From NCBI RefSeq assembly GCF_000686885.1, contig NZ_JMLU01000025.1, positions 1 to 46,317 of the forward strand: DNA of 46,317 nt, in the 5' to 3' direction. The position numbers were made by a program, and so were the translations under genes. Below the pieces are notes generated by a model, which saw nothing but the letters and a program-made list of their open reading frames with translations, did not search any database and was not told the DNA's origin. This stretch comes from Flavobacterium sasangense DSM 21067 (GTDB lineage: Bacteria; Bacteroidota; Bacteroidia; Flavobacteriales; Flavobacteriaceae). Shown here in pieces: positions 18,156 through 24,431 of this stretch. How positions within the stretch are numbered: position 1 is the first letter of the stretch; every line of letters starts with the position of its first letter.

Positions 18156-18295
18156 AATTTTGTATTTTTAAAGATTTGACTGCAATAGTACTTTCGAAAA
18201 AAGAAAAACGTTTGGTAAAACTACTTTTCTGTTGCTGTAAAGTTTTTTCGCTACATTTACAGTGGTTTTACAGTAAATAAAAATTCGCAATCAGT

Positions 18296-18303
18296 TACTT
18301 TTG
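18296..18303 (+). promoter_or_regulatory. -7 promoter element of the 18316-19759 pair
   Basis: TACTTTTG matches TAnnTTTG and lies 12 bp before the ATG at 18316. The TTG inside it is in frame with the gene and can be mistaken for a start codon. Confidence 0.6.
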
Positions 18304-18315
18304 ACCCAAATAAAC

Positions 18316-19215
18316 ATGAATCCATTAGACGTATTTCAACAACTTAAAAACGATGTGCTTTTGACCTATCAGAAGCAGTATCCTTATTTTGAGGGAAATT
18401 GGAAAACGTTTAGTTCGCAAGACATTCAAAATTTAATCGATTTGATTGCCGTTCAAGTAAAACAAACGGTTAGCGAAAAATGGATTTACACACATTTGAA
18501 AGTCGAAACCAACGATAAATTGCCACGAAAAGATATGTTGGATATTTTATCGCAATTCGTCGGTTATTCGGGTTGGGATGAATATGTGTTTAAATGGAAA
18601 CAAGAAGTGGTTCCGATTGTGGCTCAACGCAAACGAAATAATAAGGTTGTTTTCAGTGTTGGATTTATAGGTTTGTTTTTGATGGGATTTTTAATTTATC
18701 GCTATTTGAATAGGGAAGAAGTGCAAACCATTCCCGTAAAAAATGCCTTTACCGAAGAACAAATCAACAGTGAAGAAGTAAAAGCGGTAATGATTGAAAA
18801 TGATGTAGAAACACCAATTGAAATTGTAGATTCAAAAATTCAAATTACGGCAAAGGAAAGTGCTAAAATTGTATTGAAAAGTCCGTATTATAAAGACAAA
18901 ACGGTTGTTTTAGGTAAGGAAAATCCAAACGAAATCAACTTACAACCTGATGATTATGCGATGATGTTGAAAGGTTTTATGAAATCGGATATAAAAGATT
19001 GGGAAACCCGAAAAGAGCAATTGCAAAAGATTTTAGCTGATGATTTAGAAGTTTTGGTGATGTTGAAAAATGATTTGGGAATTGAATATTTCAACAAACA
19101 AGAATTTTCAGAAAAGTTGATTGTTCCAAGTGTTGCTTTGAAGCGAATGAAAGTGATTGACATTCAAAGTAATGATAAGAATGAGATTAAATTTATACGA
19201 ATTATACAAGAATAA
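18316..19215 (+). CDS. Single-pass membrane protein of unknown function
   Basis: A protein of 299 residues from the ATG at 18316; an in-frame TTG at 18301 is rejected because it falls on the -7 element. The first 105 residues look cytoplasmic and helical (LDVFQQLKNDVLLTYQKQYP, then WDEYVFKWKQEVVPIVAQRKR). One membrane segment follows (VVFSVGFIGLFLMGFLIYRYL, about 110-130). The rest is probably periplasmic and ends in a helical region, DWETRKEQLQKILADDLEVL. I do not recognise a family. It is separated by one base from the next gene and is divergent from the SIMPL-like gene, suggesting an envelope role for the trio. Confidence 0.7.
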   Translation: MNPLDVFQQLKNDVLLTYQKQYPYFEGNWKTFSSQDIQNLIDLIAVQVKQTVSEKWIYTHLKVETNDKLPRKDMLDILSQFVGYSGWDEYVFKWKQEVVPIVAQRKRNNKVVFSVGFIGLFLMGFLIYRYLNREEVQTIPVKNAFTEEQINSEEVKAVMIENDVETPIEIVDSKIQITAKESAKIVLKSPYYKDKTVVLGKENPNEINLQPDDYAMMLKGFMKSDIKDWETRKEQLQKILADDLEVLVMLKNDLGIEYFNKQEFSEKLIVPSVALKRMKVIDIQSNDKNEIKFIRIIQE

Positions 19216-19216
19216 G

Positions 19217-19759
19217 ATGTTTTTACGAAGCTGTATTTTTATGTTTTTGTTATTCACATTTTCCTTTTATGGTCAAAATGCGAATACGCCTGCTTCAACG
19301 GCAATAAAAGCAAATTTTACAATGGCTTCGGTAAAAGCGTATCAGGAAAGCGCGACATTAAAAGTGGAAGATTATTACCAATATCTAACTTTATTATCAA
19401 GTGAATCAACATCGGAAACTTTAAAAACAGAAATAAAAACTACTATTTACAGCTTATTTGAAAGCGAAAATATAAAAGTCATCGATTTTACCTCAACTGA
19501 AAATGCTACTATTTCATTGCAAGAATTGATTGATAAAATTACGAATAAGAACTTTTCATTTTCGGTTGCTAATTTTGAAAATTCTATTGTATCAACAGAT
19601 TATTGGACAACACAATACCAACTTACTGTTATGCAAAACAAAATTCCAATGGAATTTCAATATTATCAAAAAATTGGATTTAAACCTGTTGTAAAATCTT
19701 TTGGAACCACCAAAAAAGAAGTTTGGACCTTGTTTTTAGGAGAAGTTACCTTGCCATAA
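19217..19759 (+). CDS. Secreted protein of unknown function
   Basis: A 180-residue protein starting at the ATG at 19217, one base after the previous stop. The start has a clear signal peptide, MFLRSCIFMFLLFTFSFYGQ, consistent with export to the periplasm. The mature part has no recognisable domain; it is acidic/polar with a helical middle (LKVEDYYQYLTLLSSESTSE) and a beta-rich end. Upstream in-frame codons from 19157 overlap the preceding gene and use a TTG, so they are not chosen. It is probably coexpressed and coupled with the membrane protein upstream. Confidence 0.65.
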   Translation: MFLRSCIFMFLLFTFSFYGQNANTPASTAIKANFTMASVKAYQESATLKVEDYYQYLTLLSSESTSETLKTEIKTTIYSLFESENIKVIDFTSTENATISLQELIDKITNKNFSFSVANFENSIVSTDYWTTQYQLTVMQNKIPMEFQYYQKIGFKPVVKSFGTTKKEVWTLFLGEVTLP

Positions 19760-19805
19760 ATTTTCTACTTTACGGATTTCCGTATTTATCATGAAAGTAA
19801 TTTCT

Positions 19806-19813
19806 TATATTTG
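19806..19813 (+). promoter_or_regulatory. -7 promoter element of the 19836 gene
   Basis: TATATTTG matches TAnnTTTG, 22 bp before the ATG at 19836. No TTG is found 19 bp further upstream. Confidence 0.55.
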
Positions 19814-19835
19814 GAACTTTAACACCAATTAAACA

Positions 19836-20639
19836 ATGAGAAAATTACTTATCATCTTCATTGGAATTACCGCTTTTGGTCAATCTAATTTAGATAAAGA
19901 AATTGCTAAAATAGTAGATGAAGGCAAAATGCTTTATAATTCAGAAATGGCTTCTTGGTATGGTACTGATATTTTTATTGAACTCTATAAGAATTCAGAA
20001 AATATTGGCGGTTATTTTTCATATACGGATAACGATGTTCCAAAATGTATCTTTTTTTCAAAAGATAAAAAACCAAAAGTTATTGGCACAATCAATTTTG
20101 AAGCTAAAATTAAATTGGAAACTGCAAAAGCCGATTTAAAAGAAAGAGAATTCACCAAAAATGAATTGGACTATTATGAGCTTAGAAAAGAAGCTATGAA
20201 TATTATTTATTCCGATACTATTTTTAAACATTATAATAATACGAGTTTTAATGTTGTGCCAATAATTAATAAAAAAGAAAAAAAAGTATTTGTTTTAACC
20301 GGTCCAAAAGTTAATAACGTTATTATTTTAGGAAATGATTATTTAATGAATTTTGACAAAAATAATAAACTGTTAAATCGTAAAGCATTACATAAAAATA
20401 TTATTCCAATTCAGATTGATGGAGATAAAAAAATTGAAGCTACAATGCACAGTCATTTACCAGAGACTGGCGAATTTATTACTTCAACTGATATTTGTAC
20501 TTTAATGCTTTATGGAAAACTTTACAATTTAAAAGAACACTTTGTTGTTTCTGAAAAGTATGTTTCCGTTTGGGATTGTGAAAAAGATACTTTAAATGTG
20601 ATGACTAGAGAAGCTTTTGAGAAAATGTTAGAAGAATAA
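19836..20639 (+). CDS. Secreted protein with a JAMM-like histidine motif
   Basis: A 267-residue protein with a short signal (MRKLLIIFIGITAFGQ). The central part is mixed helix and strand. Near the C-terminus it reads ATMHSHLPETGEFITSTDIC, close to the JAMM/MPN metalloprotease signature HxH-x7-SxxD but with eight residues before TSTD and Thr in place of the first Ser. A strand VVSEKYVSVWD follows, as in JAB-type folds. If real it would bind zinc and act as a peptidase outside the cytoplasm; this is inference. It has its own -7 element and a terminator shared with the convergent yceI gene. Confidence 0.6.
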   Translation: MRKLLIIFIGITAFGQSNLDKEIAKIVDEGKMLYNSEMASWYGTDIFIELYKNSENIGGYFSYTDNDVPKCIFFSKDKKPKVIGTINFEAKIKLETAKADLKEREFTKNELDYYELRKEAMNIIYSDTIFKHYNNTSFNVVPIINKKEKKVFVLTGPKVNNVIILGNDYLMNFDKNNKLLNRKALHKNIIPIQIDGDKKIEATMHSHLPETGEFITSTDICTLMLYGKLYNLKEHFVVSEKYVSVWDCEKDTLNVMTREAFEKMLEE

Positions 20640-20670
20640 TGATTCCTCTTTTCTAGAGTAAAAAAACAAA

Positions 20671-20700
20671 AAAAGCCTTGAATTTCTTCAAGGCTTTTTT
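20671..20700. terminator. Bidirectional terminator between the JAMM-like gene and yceI
   Basis: A perfect 12-bp stem, AAAAGCCTTGAA (20671-20682) with its complement from 20687, has a TTTC loop. A-runs and T-runs flank it, so it can serve both convergent genes. Confidence 0.85.
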
Positions 20701-20730
20701 TGTTTTTCATAGCAAAGTTTCCCAGTTCAA

Positions 20731-21297
20731 TTAGAATACTAATTTCACTTTTAATTCGAATTCGTCGCTGATTGTTTTGTCTCCTAAGTTGTCGAAGAAA
20801 CTTCCAGATCCGTATTGGATTCCGTATTTAGTTCTGTCAACTTTTAAAGAAGTTTCAGCAGCATTTTTTCCAACAGTTAAATCAAATTTAATTGATTCTG
20901 TTTTCCCTTTGATTGTTAAATCAGCAGTTACAGCGTAAACACCATTTCCTTTTTCACCAAGAGATTTGATAACTAAAGTAGCCGTTGGGAATTTTTCAAC
21001 ACCAAAGAAATCGTCAGATTTTAAGTGACCATCTAAGTTTGCTTTTCCTTTACCTTCTAAATCAGTTGTATTAATTGTAGTCATGTCAACTGTAAAGTTT
21101 CCTCCTACTAATTTTTTTCCTTTGAAAATTAAAGTTCCTTCTTTTAAAGTAATTGTACCTTCGTGAGAACCTGTTACTTTTTTACCAACCCAGTTGATAG
21201 TACTTTTTGAAGCATCTACTTTTTTACTTGTTTGTGCAGTAGTTGCAAATGATACGAAAGCTACAAGAGCTAAAGCGATTGATTTGAAATTTTTCAT
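20731..21297 (-). CDS. YceI-family periplasmic protein
   Basis: A 188-residue protein with a signal peptide (MKNFKSIALALVAFVSFATTAQ) and a YceI lipocalin-like beta-barrel: STINWVGKKVTGSHEGTITL, GGNFTVDMTTINTTDLEG, HLKSDDFFGVEKFPTATLVI and the closing strands. YceI proteins bind long isoprenoid or lipid-like molecules in the periplasm; the ligand here is unknown. It is the third gene after marR and a nitroreductase gene, 33 bp downstream, so it is probably induced with them under redox or electrophile stress. Confidence 0.9.
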   Translation of the reverse strand: MKNFKSIALALVAFVSFATTAQTSKKVDASKSTINWVGKKVTGSHEGTITLKEGTLIFKGKKLVGGNFTVDMTTINTTDLEGKGKANLDGHLKSDDFFGVEKFPTATLVIKSLGEKGNGVYAVTADLTIKGKTESIKFDLTVGKNAAETSLKVDRTKYGIQYGSGSFFDNLGDKTISDEFELKVKLVF

Positions 21298-21330
21298 GTT
21301 TTAAATTGTTTTAAATGTTAATGGTTATAA

Positions 21331-21963
21331 TTAAATAGTAGTAAATAATTCTTGTTTTGGTTTTCTAACTTTTGCATAGTGTTGTGTTGCGTCTTCTTCA
21401 TGACGGTATCCTACAGCTGCTACTAATGAAGCGTTTAATCCTAATGCATTTAATCCTAAAATTTCATTGTATTTTTCTGGTTCAAAACCTTCCATTGGCG
21501 TAACGTCGATTTTTAATTCTGCAGCAGCATTTAAAAGATTTCCTAAAGCTAAATACGTTTGTTTTGAAGTCCAAACTGCTTTTTGTTCCACTGGTAAAGG
21601 AACAATTTTCGATTTCATAAAGTCTGAATATCCTTTTAAATCTTCAACTGATAAACCTCTTGTATCTGCAATGTTTTGAACATAAGCATCAATATCACTT
21701 TCTTTAACATCTACAATGTTAGCAAATACCAATAGGTGAGAAGCGTCAACAATCTGCGATTGTCCCCAAGAAGCTGGTTGTAATTGCGCTCTAACTTCTG
21801 GATTTTCGATGATGAATACTTTGTATAACTGTAAACCATAAGAAGACGAACTCAATTGAATTGCATCTTTTAAAGTTTCTAAATCTGATGCTGATACTTT
21901 TTTAGTAGCATCGAATTTTTTGGTAGCGTAACGCCATTTTTGATTTTCTATAAAATTTGTCAT
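21331..21963 (-). CDS. NAD(P)H-dependent oxidoreductase, nitroreductase family
   Basis: A 210-residue flavoprotein of the NfsB-like nitroreductase group. The N-terminal WRYATKKFDATKKVS matches the R-x-(S/T)-x-K FMN-binding start, and SSSSYGLQLYKVFIIEN is the second conserved segment. The C-terminus has the LGLNALGLNASLVAAVGYRHEEDATQ loop. It probably reduces quinones or nitro compounds using NAD(P)H and FMN in the cytoplasm. It lies 15 bp after a MarR-type repressor gene and 33 bp before yceI, an arrangement that suggests induction by electrophiles or quinones. The natural substrate is not known. Confidence 0.9.
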   Translation of the reverse strand: MTNFIENQKWRYATKKFDATKKVSASDLETLKDAIQLSSSSYGLQLYKVFIIENPEVRAQLQPASWGQSQIVDASHLLVFANIVDVKESDIDAYVQNIADTRGLSVEDLKGYSDFMKSKIVPLPVEQKAVWTSKQTYLALGNLLNAAAELKIDVTPMEGFEPEKYNEILGLNALGLNASLVAAVGYRHEEDATQHYAKVRKPKQELFTTI

Positions 21964-21978
21964 AGTAATTTTTGGGTT

Positions 21979-22431
21979 TTAATTTCTAAATTTTTCAAGC
22001 AATTCGTTTAATAATTCTAATTCTGCAACAGTCAAATTTTGAGAGAATGATTGCTCATGAGCTTCTACTAAAGGATCCAATTGTAGTAAAAGTTCCAAAC
22101 CTTTCTCCGTAATAGTGATTTCCATTTTACGGCGATTGATTGGGCAAACTTCTCTAAGCACTAATTCTTTTAATAACAATTTGTCAACTAAACGTGTGGT
22201 GTTACTGGTTTTCGCAATCATGCGTTCTTGTATCATACACATATTAGCAGGCTTTCCTTTCTGACCTCTTAAGATGCGTAACACGTTAAATTGTTCAGGG
22301 GAAAGGTCAAATGGCTTTAATATCTCATTAAACTTTTCCGAAATGACATTTTGAGTATACAAAACATTCAATAATGTTTTCTTCTCCATTGCCATTGGTG
22401 TGTTAGGTTTTATGATTTCTTCTATTCTCAT
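21979..22431 (-). CDS. MarR-family regulator, possibly redox-sensing
   Basis: A 150-residue winged-helix protein from the ATG at 22431; an upstream frame extension to 22488 crosses the operators and is not used. MarR features are SPEQFNVLRILRGQKG, the recognition helix IAKTSNTTRLVDKLLLKELV and the wing NRRKMEITITEKG. Two cysteines flank the DNA-binding helices (NMCMIQ and REVCPI), which could sense oxidants as in OhrR-type proteins, although this is inference. Two identical operators at 22445-22460 and 22475-22490 lie just upstream, so autorepression and control of the nitroreductase and yceI genes are likely. The divergent rhodanese gene may be affected too. Confidence 0.88.
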   Translation of the reverse strand: MRIEEIIKPNTPMAMEKKTLLNVLYTQNVISEKFNEILKPFDLSPEQFNVLRILRGQKGKPANMCMIQERMIAKTSNTTRLVDKLLLKELVLREVCPINRRKMEITITEKGLELLLQLDPLVEAHEQSFSQNLTVAELELLNELLEKFRN

Positions 22432-22444
22432 TCGATGTTGTAAA

Positions 22445-22460
22445 ATTTGTATGTACAAAT
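22445..22460. promoter_or_regulatory. MarR operator, proximal copy
   Basis: ATTTGTA-TG-TACAAAT is a perfect inverted repeat with 7-bp arms. It overlaps the -7 element TACATTTG (22463-22456, minus) of the marR-nitroreductase-yceI operon. Confidence 0.75.
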
Positions 22461-22463
22461 GTA
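22456..22463 (-). promoter_or_regulatory. -7 element of the marR-nitroreductase-yceI operon
   Basis: TACATTTG on the minus strand matches TAnnTTTG, 24 bp upstream of the marR ATG. It overlaps the proximal operator. Confidence 0.6.
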
Positions 22464-22474
22464 GTAAATATTTT

Positions 22475-22490
22475 ATTTGTATGTACAAAT
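22475..22490. promoter_or_regulatory. MarR operator, distal copy
   Basis: An identical 16-bp copy of the operator at 22445-22460, centred 30 bp (about three helical turns) away on the same face of the DNA. It covers the upstream part of the marR promoter and lies 47 bp before the rhodanese -7 element. Confidence 0.75.
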
Positions 22491-22536
22491 GTTTGATAAA
22501 TTTTTGTTAAAGTTTTAAAATTGCATTTTTTGATAG

Positions 22537-22544
22537 TACTTTTG
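22537..22544 (+). promoter_or_regulatory. -7 element of the rhodanese gene
   Basis: TACTTTTG matches TAnnTTTG, 15 bp before the ATG at 22560. Confidence 0.55.
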
Positions 22545-22559
22545 GAAAAAAAAGATACA

Positions 22560-22868
22560 ATGACAAACTTAGATCAAAATACGTGGTGGAGCCAGTTTTT
22601 GCAAGATTCAAATGGTGTTATAGTAGATGTTCGTACCGAAGATGAATTTAACGATGGTTATATTCCAGGTGCGATTAATATTGATATCTATAAAGGACAA
22701 GGTTTTATCTATAGAGTAGAGGAGTTAGATAAATCGAAAAACTATTATGTGTATTGCGCCGCTGGTGTACGTAGTGCCAACGCCTGTAATACCATGGAAC
22801 AATTAGGTTTTGAAAACACTTTTAATTTACTAGGTGGCTTTTCTAATTGGGAAGGACCAACAGAATAA
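22560..22868 (+). CDS. Single-domain rhodanese-like protein
   Basis: A 102-residue protein consisting of one rhodanese domain. It has VIVDVRTEDEFNDGYIPGAI near the start and the active-site loop YCAAGVRSAN with the sulfur-carrying Cys, ending in GGFSNWEG. It would transfer or hold persulfide sulfur in the cytoplasm. The ATG at 22560 follows a consensus -7 element; a TTG at 22521 in the same frame lies upstream of that element and is rejected. It is divergent from the redox MarR operon and convergent with the hypothetical gene at 22932 and the Fnr-type regulator beyond it. Confidence 0.9.
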   Translation: MTNLDQNTWWSQFLQDSNGVIVDVRTEDEFNDGYIPGAINIDIYKGQGFIYRVEELDKSKNYYVYCAAGVRSANACNTMEQLGFENTFNLLGGFSNWEGPTE

Positions 22869-22870
22869 AG

Positions 22871-22900
22871 AAATCCGCTGAAGAGCGGATTTTTTTTTGT
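22871..22900 (+). terminator. Terminator of the rhodanese gene
   Basis: A 9-bp stem AAATCCGCT/AGCGGATTT with a GAAG loop (22871-22892) is followed by a long T-run. Its 20-base core recurs exactly, in inverted orientation, at 23621-23640. Confidence 0.88.
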
Positions 22901-22931
22901 GGGTGCGGAATGCAATTCATGCTATCGGGAA

Positions 22932-23426
22932 TTAGTTTCCATAATAATTTTTAATTTTATGATACTCTTCAATTTCTTTTTTGTTATTCTTTTCTGCTTT
23001 AGGACTTACTCCTGACCAAAAATTAGTATTATCTTTAATAAGTTGTATTTGATTTGGTAATTTTTCAATTCTTTTGCCTAATTGAAAATGGTTATTAAAT
23101 TTATAATTCCAAATTACAGTGTGTAACTTATTGTCAATTGCATCGTAAACTACAGGAAAGGATTGTATAGGTTCTTTACTAAGATTTTCAACAAAATCAT
23201 CTCCATTTGAAGTTGAACATGTGAAATAGTTGTCTCCTACTTTATATATATAGCAAAAGTAATTTGTTTTTCCATTGTCAATTCTATAATAATGAGCAAC
23301 TGTTATTGAACCTTGCTTTGTTAATTTATCGCACCATTCAGATCTCCTCATGAATACTATTATTGATATTATCATAAGTAGCCCGAATATTGCTGTAAAT
23401 TCTTTTATCGTTTTTTCATTCTTCAT
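22932..23426 (-). CDS. Hypothetical membrane-anchored protein
   Basis: A 164-residue protein with one N-terminal membrane segment (about residues 11-26, FTAIFGLLMIISIIVFM). An extracytoplasmic domain of no recognised family follows, with strands such as SITVAHYYRIDNGKTNYFCY and a Lys-rich C-terminus. The gene lies between two matching terminators and is oriented against the rhodanese gene. It is followed by only 39 bp of unrelated sequence, and an AT-rich 190-bp stretch precedes it. It may be a recently inserted cassette. No promoter is clear. Confidence 0.55.
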   Translation of the reverse strand: MKNEKTIKEFTAIFGLLMIISIIVFMRRSEWCDKLTKQGSITVAHYYRIDNGKTNYFCYIYKVGDNYFTCSTSNGDDFVENLSKEPIQSFPVVYDAIDNKLHTVIWNYKFNNHFQLGKRIEKLPNQIQLIKDNTNFWSGVSPKAEKNNKKEIEEYHKIKNYYGN

Positions 23427-23620
23427 TTAGAATAAAATTTTATTATTATTATATTTAATAGCCGATATTATATAATTTGAGAGAGTTTTTTATAACGTTA
23501 CAATTTTTTATACTATCAATTATTTTAATCTATTCAATTTATTTTTATAAATATCTGATAAACCTCAGTCTTATCTTATTCAAAAATACTAAAAAAATCT
23601 TACAATTTCACTCAACAAAA

Positions 23621-23640
23621 AATCCGCTCTTCAGCGGATT
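23621..23640 (-). terminator. Terminator of the Fnr-type regulator gene
   Basis: On the minus strand an 8-bp stem AATCCGCT/AGCGGATT with a GAAG loop is followed by a T-run, three bases after the regulator's stop. It is identical over 20 bases to the rhodanese terminator. Confidence 0.85.
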
Positions 23641-23643
23641 CTC

Positions 23644-24321
23644 TTATGTTAATCGTTTTAATTTATTTTTATCTAACAGTGTAATCTTCTTACCCGTTAA
23701 CTCAATATAACCTGATTTATTTAACTCAGATAACAATCGAATACAACTTTCAGTTGCGGTTCCAATCATTCCTGCTAATTCTTCTCTGGATAGTTGAATG
23801 TGTAAGGTACCATCTTCGTTCTTGCCAAAGGTTTCCTCTAAGTAAATTAAAGTTTCGCCTAAACGTTGACGAACGGTTTTTTGTGCCATGTTGACCATGT
23901 GATCATCGGCTCCTTTTAAATCATCGCAAATAGTGCGCATCACATTCATTGAAAACTGATTGTTTTGCGTAAAGAATTGCATGACTTCGCTACGAGGAAT
24001 AAAACACACTTCCATATCTTCTAACGCAACAGCACTCAAATTAGCAGGTTCGTCGCTAATCATCGAACGTTGGCCTAATAATTCGCCTGGTTTTACCAAT
24101 TTTACAATTTGGTCTTTCCCGTTGTCGCTAAGTTTTGAAAGCTTACAAACGCCATCTTTGATGCAGTAAATACCATTAGTTACTTCTCCTTCTTCAAAGA
24201 TAGGTTCCCCTTTTTTAATAGTGTACGAAGTTTTGCATTCGGCCATGCGAAGTAATTCATCTTTATTTAAGGCTTTTAATGAACTAAATTGCCTCACAAT
24301 ACACTGTTCGCATTTACTCAT
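23644..24321 (-). CDS. Crp/Fnr-family regulator, probable oxygen-responsive control of the cbb3 cluster
   Basis: A 225-residue regulator with an N-terminal cyclic-nucleotide-type beta-roll (about 20-115), a dimer helix (about 118-150) and a C-terminal winged helix. The recognition helix reads TATESCIRLLSEL, with Glu191, Ser192 and Arg195 placed like the E-SR residues of E. coli Fnr. Cys4 and Cys7 plus Cys106 align with Fnr cluster ligands Cys20, Cys23 and Cys122, but the third N-terminal ligand is absent at the usual spacing; Cys29 might substitute. It is divergent from the cbb3 oxidase genes, which carry Fnr-like boxes. Oxygen sensing by an iron-sulfur cluster is inference. Confidence 0.85.
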   Translation of the reverse strand: MSKCEQCIVRQFSSLKALNKDELLRMAECKTSYTIKKGEPIFEEGEVTNGIYCIKDGVCKLSKLSDNGKDQIVKLVKPGELLGQRSMISDEPANLSAVALEDMEVCFIPRSEVMQFFTQNNQFSMNVMRTICDDLKGADDHMVNMAQKTVRQRLGETLIYLEETFGKNEDGTLHIQLSREELAGMIGTATESCIRLLSELNKSGYIELTGKKITLLDKNKLKRLT

Positions 24322-24346
24322 AATAAGATTTTGTTTAATGTGTTTA

Positions 24347-24354
24347 CAAAATTA
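24347..24354 (-). promoter_or_regulatory. Probable -7 element of the Fnr-type regulator gene
   Basis: TAATTTTG on the minus strand fits TAnnTTTG, 26 bp upstream of the ATG at 24321. The Fnr-like box at 24364-24377 covers its -33 region. Confidence 0.45.
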
Positions 24355-24363
24355 CAAAATTGT

Positions 24364-24377
24364 ATGACAAATATCAT
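24364..24377. promoter_or_regulatory. Fnr-like box upstream of ccoI
   Basis: ATGAC-AAAT-ATCAT is an inverted repeat with one arm mismatch, of the TTGAT-N4-ATCAA class. Its centre is 29.5 bp upstream of the first base of the ccoI -7-like element GAACTTTG (24400-24407). The same distance separates box and -7 element before ccoS. Confidence 0.6.
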
Positions 24378-24431
24378 ATTTTGATTTATATTTATTGATG
24401 AACTTTGTCACAGGTAAAATGAGCAAATTAT

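Noticed and set aside
19770..19783. Small hairpin TACGGATTTCCGTA after the 19217 gene
   Set aside because: The stem is only 6 bp and no T-run follows, so it is too weak to call a terminator.
23477..23710. 77-codon plus-strand frame with membrane-like start
   Set aside because: It arises from AT-rich DNA, crosses the Fnr-regulator terminator and runs antisense into that gene; no promoter or homologue is apparent.
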